In this document: piece after piece, positions 58,377 through 64,000 of the stretch
How positions within the stretch are numbered: the first letter of the stretch is position 1
How the letters are laid out: each line of letters opens with the position of its first letter
DNA from: DASYDU01 sp050248495
GTDB taxonomy: Bacteria; Planctomycetota; Planctomycetia; Pirellulales; Lacipirellulaceae
NCBI GenBank assembly: GCA_050248495.1
Contig: JBFWSG010000001.1
Span: forward strand, 62,001-126,000
DNA length: 64,000 bases
Direction of reading: 5' to 3'
Notes under the pieces: model-generated
Told to the model about the DNA's origin: nothing
What the model saw: only the letters and a program-made list of their open reading frames with translations
Database searches by the model: none
Translations under genes and position numbers: made by a program

Positions 58377-59072
58377 ATGCCGCGACCTCCTCGTGCCGAC
58401 GAAGCCGGCGGGCTCTACCACGCGCTCAATCGTGCCAACGGCCGGGCCACGATCTTCCGCAAGCAGGCCGACTTCGCCGCCTTTGAGCGAATTCTCGCCG
58501 AGGGACTCGAACGCTACGCGGTCCAGCTCTTCGCCTACCAGTTGATGCCCAACCACTGGCACATCGTGCTCCGCCCCGAGCAGGACGGCCAAATGAGCCA
58601 GTTCGTTCGTTGGGTCACTGCCACCCACACGATGCGCTACCACGCCCACTACCACACCTCTGGCCAAGGCCACGTCTACCAGGGGCGCTTCAAAAGCTTT
58701 CCGATTCAGGAAGACGGACATTTCCTCGCCGTCTGCCGCTACGTCGAACGCAACGCCCTGCGAGCCGGTCTCGTCGAGCGGGCCGAAGACTGGCGCTGGG
58801 GCTCACTCTCGATGTGGCTCGAACCGACCGAGCCGATGCTCCTCTCAGCTTGGCCGATTCCGCGGCTGCCGCGCTGGACGGAACGCGTAAACGAACCGCT
58901 CACCGACCGCGAGCTGCGCGACATTCGCCACAGCGTCCAGCGCGGCCGGCCGTTCGGCACCGGCCGCTGGCTCGACCGGTGCGTCGAGCGGCTACAACTC
59001 GCCTCGACCCTCCGCCCCCGCGGCCGCCCAAGAGTGCGACCAATCCCGAGCGAACCAATCAAAGAGTCCTGA
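58377..59072 (+). mobile_element. REP-associated tyrosine transposase (RAYT)
   Basis: The coding sequence gives a 231-residue protein. HUH motif: QLMPNHWHIVLRPEQDG. Other family segments are HALNRANGRATIF, GHVYQGRFKSFPIQEDGHFL (typical RAYT) and CRYVERNALRAGLVERAEDW, which holds the expected catalytic Tyr. The protein is probably active. Its TGA stop (59070-59072) lies inside the REP word GAGTCCTGACCCC, so the last residues (EPIKES) are REP-coded. RAYTs are known to copy their REPs around genomes. Upstream, a REP copy in the opposite direction sits 37 bases before the ATG. Confidence 0.93.
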
Positions 59073-60105
59073 CCCCTTTGATTTCCCCAAGAGTGCGACC
59101 AATCGTCGAAAAGCACAACAATGAGTCCTGACCCCTTTGTTTCCCCTGACCCCTTTGTTTCCCGCCGCGACGGTGTGCGAGACCGACGAGCAACGCCAGG
59201 AGGAGTGTCATTAGTATGTCGCTGGCCGGTTCAGGAACAACACTCGCCACACGAAATCCTAGTGATGAGTTCTCCGCTGTGGCAGTGACCCCTCCACTGT
59301 TATTGAAACGATGTAACCTCTCCACGGTTCCCACCCAGTCGCCCCCGCGAAATCCCTTGCTGGTCAGTGCTGGATTATTTGTCATGTCGAAGTTTGTCTC
59401 TTGCCATTCCGCGACGTTGCCTCCGAGGCCGGCAACGCCAAGCGGACTTAACACGCCAACATTAGTGATGTCGTGCGGTAGGGAGTCGCCGTGCCCATCA
59501 CCTTCGTAAACAACGGCTTCGAAAGAAGGATCGCTCGGAAAATCTGGACCATCTGGTATCGCATTGGCACCCGTGGGATAGGCAAAGTATTGTCCCGATG
59601 AGGGATCATAGTAAGCGGCTTTGTACCACTCGTTTACGCTCGGCAGGAAATACGTTGCAAGGGCGTTACGAAGGATGTTGTCCGCATCGAAGCCCATATC
59701 CGTGGGGAGCCAGTATTCTGGCGTTCCGGTGGCATTAAACTTGTATGCCGGTAAGTGGCCTGTGCTCGTATTGAGCCAGTTGACGAACACGGCCGCTTCG
59801 TACCATGAGATGCTGGTCGCCGGCTTGTCAGCCCCGCGAATATTCTTCGTAATGCCCAATCCACCGATCGCATTAGCATTGTCGATCATCTGCTCCGAAA
59901 TCTCATACTTGCCGAGTCGATATTCGTATCGCACTTCGCCAGCTAAATAAGGACTTCCTGACTTATCCCCTTGATTCGCGGGCTGGCCGATAGTGACAAA
60001 CTCGATCTGGAACTGGTTTGCACCGCTGCCAAACGTGTCTGCCAAACAACCATTGCCAATCAGAGCAATCGGCACCACGAGCCACGCGAATCGAAATCGA
60101 TACAT
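59059..60105 (-). CDS. FGE/SUMF1-domain protein with PEP-CTERM anchor and REP-encoded tail
   Basis: The 348-residue protein has a signal peptide (residues about 1-23, FAWLVVPIALIGNGCLA). A formylglycine-generating-enzyme-like domain follows (KYEISEQMIDNANAIGG, ATSISWYEAAVFVNWLN, LPSVNEWYKAAYYDPSSG, GLGGNVAEWQETNF, FRGGDWVG, SLGFRVASVV). A PEP-CTERM ends the original protein: VVPEPASDILMTLLLALLVG, then LAHRRGG. The last 34 residues (GKQRGQGKQRGQDSLLCF onward) come from REP copies, with the stop at 59059. The native stop has been lost or moved. The usual catalytic Cys pair of true FGE is not seen, so an enzyme role is doubtful. Confidence 0.88.
   Translation of the reverse strand: MYRFRFAWLVVPIALIGNGCLADTFGSGANQFQIEFVTIGQPANQGDKSGSPYLAGEVRYEYRLGKYEISEQMIDNANAIGGLGITKNIRGADKPATSISWYEAAVFVNWLNTSTGHLPAYKFNATGTPEYWLPTDMGFDADNILRNALATYFLPSVNEWYKAAYYDPSSGQYFAYPTGANAIPDGPDFPSDPSFEAVVYEGDGHGDSLPHDITNVGVLSPLGVAGLGGNVAEWQETNFDMTNNPALTSKGFRGGDWVGTVERLHRFNNSGGVTATAENSSLGFRVASVVPEPASDILMTLLLALLVGLAHRRGGKQRGQGKQRGQDSLLCFSTIGRTLGEIKGVRTL
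59064..59163. repeat. REP array, GAGTCCTGACCCCTTTG copies, overlapping two genes
   Basis: Copies at 59064-59088 (GAGTCCTGACCCCTTTGATT), 59123-59147 and a truncated one to 59163 (CCTGACCCCTTTGTTTCCC). The intervening unit AAGAGTGCGACCAATC also occurs twice (about 59032 and 59089). The array includes the RAYT stop codon and the 3' end of the FGE-like gene. Confidence 0.92.
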
Positions 60106-60520
60106 GAGTCCACTTTAACAACTTGAATAAAGGAAATAATGAGGGAACGATAAGTGTTCGGGAGCAGCGGCCCGAATTATTTCATGGGTGGCAGAAACCA
60201 CCCCCATCCGGGCTGATCATAACCATTTTGGATGGTTATAGTAAAATTTTTCGACCATTAAATGGCATGAAGTTTGCGCATCCAGTATGCGTTCGCTCGA
60301 CACCCGCGAGCGACTTGCGTTGTTGAATGCTGTGCGAACGCGAGGCACTCGCGCGGAAAATCACATCGGGTGACAACTCTTTGTCACCCAACCAATAGAT
60401 CCTGGCCGATCGGCCGGTTGATGACGTCTCGTCAAATTGTCAAATCAATCTGCGTATCGACACTTCGTTCCTTCGTCACCTTAGTTACCGAGATAAGAGC
60501 ATCGACCGTCGTTACTCGAG
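60106..60520. other. AT-rich intergenic region between the FGE-like gene and yihY
   Basis: About 415 bases with no credible gene. The composition is lower in GC than its surroundings (runs such as TATAGTAAAATTTTTCGACC near 60236-60255). Presumably it holds the promoter of the FGE-like gene at its left end. A short hairpin (CCCGAATTATTTCATGGGTG, loose) is not convincing. Confidence 0.4.
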
Positions 60521-61414
60521 TCAGCTGCCGAATTGCTGCTGGTGCTCTTCGCGGACGACGCGGGTGTACTCCGCGCCGATGAACACGACGATCATCGCAT
60601 AGTAGGCCCAGAGCATGATGGCGATGAACGAGCCGATCACGCCGTAGGCCGTCGGATAGCCGAGGTGGACCAAGTAAACGCCCAGCAGTTGTCGCCCGAT
60701 TTCCCAGAGAATCGCCGAGAGCGTCGCGCCGCGGAGCGCCTCGCTCCAGCGGATCCGCACCCGCGGCACGAAGCGATAGACGAGCGTGAAGGCGCAGAAA
60801 TTGAGCGCCACGTTGATCAGCATCCCCATGCCGAAGCGGACGTCGGGCCCGAGGTCCACCGCCGGAGCAATCGCCGACTGCACCGCCGACCAGATCAGCG
60901 ACGCCACGGTCGCCGCCAGCACGAACGCCCCCGCCGCTAACAGCATCAAGAGCGCCTTGAAGCGCTGGAAGGCCAGCCGCCCGATCATCGCAAACCAGCT
61001 CTCGACGTGGTCTTCCGGCAGCCGCCAGATGCGATTAAACGAGTGATCGATCTGCGTGAAGATGGCGATCGCCGTGACCAGCAGCATCGCAAAGCCGATC
61101 GGGCCGCGCGACGAGGCGTTGGTGCTCACCGTCCGCAGCGCCCGGCCGATTTGGATGCTCAGCTCGGGCGACACCTGCTGCTCGATGGCTGTGAGCAGGC
61201 GTTCCTGCGCATCTTGCCCCGCCACAGTCGATTGCAGCGCGATGCCCAACCCGGCGACCAGCACCAACACGAGCGGAAACAACGACAGGGCGAAGTAATA
61301 TCCCGTCGCCGCCGCCATCATCAAGCCGTCGTGCTCGTTGAAGCCCTCGTAGGCCCCCAGCAAACGGCGCACGAGCCGGCGGGGATATTTCGTCAATAAA
61401 TCGCCATCTTCCAT
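60521..61414 (-). CDS. YihY/UPF0761 family inner membrane protein (BrkB-like)
   Basis: The 297-residue protein has six hydrophobic segments and the family segments HDGLMMAAATGYYFALSLFP, IFTQIDHSFNRIW and SLIWSAV. GSFIAIMLWAYYAMIVVFIG and the tail AEYTRVVREEHQ complete the family pattern. It was once mistaken for RNase BN; the present role is unknown, possibly export of virulence-related or envelope compounds. A near-identical C-terminal fragment lies at 58159-58311. Confidence 0.93.
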   Translation of the reverse strand: MEDGDLLTKYPRRLVRRLLGAYEGFNEHDGLMMAAATGYYFALSLFPLVLVLVAGLGIALQSTVAGQDAQERLLTAIEQQVSPELSIQIGRALRTVSTNASSRGPIGFAMLLVTAIAIFTQIDHSFNRIWRLPEDHVESWFAMIGRLAFQRFKALLMLLAAGAFVLAATVASLIWSAVQSAIAPAVDLGPDVRFGMGMLINVALNFCAFTLVYRFVPRVRIRWSEALRGATLSAILWEIGRQLLGVYLVHLGYPTAYGVIGSFIAIMLWAYYAMIVVFIGAEYTRVVREEHQQQFGS

Positions 61415-61641
61415 GGAGCACGATTGTACTCGGGAAGACGTCGCGCGGGTTAGGGCGACCTAGACTGCGTCACAGAGTCGAACGGCTCAGGATTGTCCTG
61501 GGGATGCTGACAACGCTCCCCTCGTGCGCGGCTGCCGTGCCTGAGCACGACAGCCACGCACCGTATGCGATGCCCATTACCGGTCGGCAAAACCGAGCTT
61601 CCCTTCAAGCAGCGATCGCAATCTAAGTGGCAAGCCACTCT

Positions 61642-62760
61642 CTAGCTGCGGCGGCCGCGGTATGCCACGGCGCCCAACAGCGGCAAGAGCGCGAGCGCGA
61701 TGCTGCCCGGCTCCGGCACGAGGATGATCACGCCCCGCGTACCACCGGCGAGCAAATTCCGGCTGAATGACACGCTCGTGATCGGCGTGCCATCGGCCAG
61801 CGTGCCCGTCAGATTGCCGGCGGCAAACGGAATCGGGCCGTAGGGCAGATCGACCGCGCCATTGAACCCCTTGAAGCCGGTGCCAAAGATGCGGATCACC
61901 GACGAATCCTCGGCGATGATGCTCGACAGGCTGCCGTCGGTTCCGGAGAGCTTGACGCCCGGACCGTGCGCGACCAGGCTCTGCAGCGAACCTTCGCGGA
62001 AATTGATCACGCCGCCGCCCACCGTGTTGATGCTCGCCGGCTGGCTGCCCAGGCCGTAGACGTTGATCACGCCGTTGGCCGAGGCGTTCAGGCCGGCCGT
62101 CTGTTTGGCGATATCGCCGCCGAAGATATTGATGACCGCGGTATCGGTGGCGTTGAAGCCGCCCGAGCCCGTCGTCGAACCGGAACCGAAGACGCCGGCG
62201 TGAATGTTGATCGTGCTCGAACCGGAAGCCGAAACGCTCGCAGCGTCCGCCCCGGTCTGGAACGTCCCGCCGTTGATCGTGATCACCGCGTTGTCGAGCG
62301 ACTCGACGTCTTCGTCGAAGCTGCCGCCGTTGATCGTCATCGTCGAACCGCCGTGGGCTTCCACGTCGTCGTTGACCGTGACCGAGGTGACGAGCACCGA
62401 GGCGTTGTTGTCCGGCGTGAGGTCGTCGCCGATCGAGCCGCCGGTGAGGTGAGCGCTGGAGCTGTTGAACAGAAACAGCTCGTCGAACAGCGAGCCGCCC
62501 GACATGTTGAAGACCGAGGTGTCACGGACGTTGACGCTGAACGCCGTCTGGCCGGCGCCGACTACGGCCCCTGTCAGCACGTTGACGGTCGTGGGCACGC
62601 TGCCCGCTCCGTCGAGAATTTCAATTTGGTCAATGGGAGCGCTGACGTTGTGGACAGCACCATCGTTAAACGTCGTCACGGCCAGGATTGGCGAAGCAGT
62701 CAGCGACAGACAGGAGAACATACCGATCGTTGCGCAGCGCGCCCACCATTTGCGATTCAT
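61642..62760 (-). CDS. PEP-CTERM protein with repeated short beta-helix-like motifs
   Basis: From ATG 62760 (GGAGG 9-14 bases upstream) the product has 372 residues. A signal peptide lies at about 1-27 (SCLSLTASPILAV). The body is made of 20-25-residue repeats of the type (S/T)-hydrophobic-x-(I/V)-x-GG-x-F (MTINGGSFDEDVESLDNAVI, TINGGTFQTGADAASV), a right-handed beta-helix-like pattern. PEP-CTERM anchor: VPEPGSIALALLPLLGAV, then AYRGRRS. Such proteins are exported and sorted by exosortase. No enzyme motif is seen. Confidence 0.85.
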   Translation of the reverse strand: MNRKWWARCATIGMFSCLSLTASPILAVTTFNDGAVHNVSAPIDQIEILDGAGSVPTTVNVLTGAVVGAGQTAFSVNVRDTSVFNMSGGSLFDELFLFNSSSAHLTGGSIGDDLTPDNNASVLVTSVTVNDDVEAHGGSTMTINGGSFDEDVESLDNAVITINGGTFQTGADAASVSASGSSTINIHAGVFGSGSTTGSGGFNATDTAVINIFGGDIAKQTAGLNASANGVINVYGLGSQPASINTVGGGVINFREGSLQSLVAHGPGVKLSGTDGSLSSIIAEDSSVIRIFGTGFKGFNGAVDLPYGPIPFAAGNLTGTLADGTPITSVSFSRNLLAGGTRGVIILVPEPGSIALALLPLLGAVAYRGRRS

Positions 62761-62951
62761 CAGCGATACCTCCGAAGTGGAATCTCTCAATTGCCAAATA
62801 ACAGCCGCCCGAACGCCGAGCGAATGCAGCCAAAATTTTGGGAAGCCGACGCAATATATTGCACATGCTCAACGGTTCAACATATTGCCGGCCTTCTTCA
62901 TCGATTTAGTACTCGATCTTCACGCGACACTCACACGGCGCGATTGCGTCG

Positions 62952-63443
62952 CTAGTCGCTCATGTCACGCGTCCAGCCGGCGGAGTGTCGAATATCGATT
63001 GTCAGCTCGTCGCTCCCTTGCTCCGGAATCACGAGCGGCTTGTCGCGCGGGCCGGTGAACACTTCGGTGAAGTCGTCAGGCGACAACTGGCCACGGAGTT
63101 CCCGCTTCAGGCTCTCGCGCGTCGCCGGATCGATCGGCCGATCGTACGACACGAGATACGTCCCCGGCTTAGCACCGAGCGAATCGCTGCGGCTTCTGAG
63201 GGCAAACTGGCCGTCGTCGGTGACCAGCGAAAACGCGCGCGGCCCGCCGCCGACGGGCGACAATGTCAAGCGACCCCCTTTACTCGGCTGTCCCTCAACC
63301 AGTACGCGCCCATTGGCCACAACAGTGCCGTCGCTGCAGCCACTCAGCAACATCGACGCAATCGGGAAGGCCAGGAGCAAGGCGCCCCACGACCAATGGC
63401 GGGCCCGGTCAGCGACAGCTTGATTTTCAAAAAACTTGCGCAA
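62952..63443 (-). CDS. Small lipoprotein, carboxypeptidase-regulatory-like
   Basis: The 163-residue product from TTG 63443 has a short basic start, a hydrophobic stretch and a lipobox (ASMLLSGC), where Cys is lipidated. The mature part (VANGRVLVEGQPSKGGRLTL and FSLVTDDGQFALRS) looks like the small beta-sandwich lipoproteins that accompany DUF1559 genes in planctomycetes. The TTG is five bases after the stop of the DUF1559 gene upstream. A longer frame to 63548 is open but overlaps that gene. Confidence 0.8.
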   Translation of the reverse strand: MRKFFENQAVADRARHWSWGALLLAFPIASMLLSGCSDGTVVANGRVLVEGQPSKGGRLTLSPVGGGPRAFSLVTDDGQFALRSRSDSLGAKPGTYLVSYDRPIDPATRESLKRELRGQLSPDDFTEVFTGPRDKPLVIPEQGSDELTIDIRHSAGWTRDMSD

Positions 63444-63448
63444 GGCTG

Positions 63449-64000
63449 CTAAAAGTCGTTCACTACGTTTCCGTCGTTTCGCTGACCAAGGTTCAGATAT
63501 AGCTCGATTTCGATATCTTCCGTGAGGTAGTGGACGGCTCCATCGCAAAAAGCAAAATAGGCACCGTCAAAATGCCAACTGAATGCACAGTCGTCATCCG
63601 TGGGCCCGGGATTCTGGTTCAGAACGCTCTGGCCGGGAACTGTCCCGCTATAAAAGTTGTCTTGCGACTTGGGCGAAATTCCGCATCCGAGCGGCGCATC
63701 TTTGGCTGTTTTGAACAATGTCTGCTCATCGCTGGTGATGCCGCCAATCCAAACTGGCCAGTCTTCATTTCCCTGCTTCGTCCGCATGTAATAAGCTGAC
63801 TCGCCAATGAACAAGGTTTTGCCGAGTCCATCGGTGACATGCTGCGGACCTATTTTGGCAAGCACGGTCAACTTCACACCTTCGCCATGTTTTTGCGCAA
63901 CTGCCCTCGCGTTGTCACAGAGATGAGTGAAGATGCCTTGATCGATGTAGCCGTTACTCCCCTTGTAATCGCTGGTGGCGTAGCCATTAACGTAGGAGTC
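63449..64000 (-). CDS. DUF1559 domain protein, C-terminal part (gene runs off the right edge)
   Basis: About 183 residues are seen; the N-terminal pilin-like helix lies beyond the window. The C-terminal block has AFSWHFDGAYFAFCDGAVHYL, which is the DUF1559 signature (H-x(9)-DG), and the end IELYLNLGQRNDGNVV is typical. The frame is open to base 64000 without a start. DUF1559 proteins are type II secretion-like pseudopilins, abundant in planctomycetes. The 3' end is five bases from the lipoprotein start, as in other DUF1559-lipoprotein pairs. Confidence 0.88.
   Translation of the reverse strand, partial: DSYVNGYATSDYKGSNGYIDQGIFTHLCDNARAVAQKHGEGVKLTVLAKIGPQHVTDGLGKTLFIGESAYYMRTKQGNEDWPVWIGGITSDEQTLFKTAKDAPLGCGISPKSQDNFYSGTVPGQSVLNQNPGPTDDDCAFSWHFDGAYFAFCDGAVHYLTEDIEIELYLNLGQRNDGNVVNDF

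Noticed and set aside
1..64000. rRNA, tRNA or tmRNA genes
   Set aside because: No cloverleaf-type T-loop words or rRNA segments were seen by eye; a covariance-model search would be needed to exclude small ones.

Overview
The window is a 64 kb piece of a GC-rich bacterial chromosome. It most likely comes from a planctomycete of the Pirellulales type. The evidence is a DUF1559 protein next to a small lipoprotein at the right edge, two PEP-CTERM-anchored secreted proteins, a DUF4953-type metalloprotease, a DUF2934 protein, eukaryote-like IleRS, many TTG starts, and several families of palindromic interspersed repeats. This placement is an inference from gene content. I saw no rRNA or tRNA gene and no CRISPR array.

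Layout. 1-4.4 kb: the 5' part of a DsbD-like protein (minus strand) and a two-subunit molybdenum hydroxylase. 4.4-9.4 kb: a kinase-fold protein, a secreted zinc metalloprotease, a P-II protein and a receiver-like protein. 9.4-14.7 kb: a minus-strand membrane and glycan block (flippase-like protein, GT2, GT-C-like protein, YacG) plus a membrane protein of unknown function. 14.7-22.6 kb: an AI-2E family transporter, a Pro/Ala-rich membrane-anchored protein, and the YhaN/YhaO (SbcCD-like) pair. 22.7-25.3 kb: a repeat-rich accessory patch with a cupin, an HsdR_N-like nuclease and an IS200-type transposase bracketed by long palindromes. 25.3-31 kb: UvrD/Rep helicase, a TPR-like protein, RluA-type pseudouridine synthase, MscL between two small hairpin elements, and a PIG-L deacetylase. 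31-39.4 kb: an acidic protein, ileS, purN, a class II aldolase, DUF167, a CPBP protease, pgsA and a HigBA-type toxin-antitoxin pair. 39.4-45.6 kb: rimO, a LolCDE/MacB-like ABC exporter and gapA. 45.8-49 kb: DUF2934, a secreted Hint-domain protein and VapBC. 49-57 kb: lysR-gltB-gltD, with a repeat-flanked GxxExxY cassette between gltB and gltD. 57.4-61.4 kb: terC, a yihY remnant, a RAYT transposase with its REPs, an FGE-like PEP-CTERM protein and intact yihY. 61.6-64 kb: a PEP-CTERM protein, a lipoprotein and the C-terminal part of a DUF1559 protein.

The most unusual theme is repeat biology. At least five unrelated palindromic families are visible. Two families have members inside coding regions that keep the reading frame: one in the molybdenum hydroxylase large subunit and one in ileS. 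Two families are physically linked to HUH transposases (IS200-type TnpA and RAYT), and in both cases the repeat supplies the transposase stop codon. A fourth family carries the GxxExxY gene, and ORF-less copies with the same ends lie around mscL. REP sequence also forms the C-terminal tail of a PEP-CTERM protein. Together this looks like a genome colonised by mobile palindromes that are tolerated in, or adopted by, coding genes.

Limits: everything is by eye from one sequence. Family names come from motifs and remembered family architecture, with no database search. Many start codons are uncertain.
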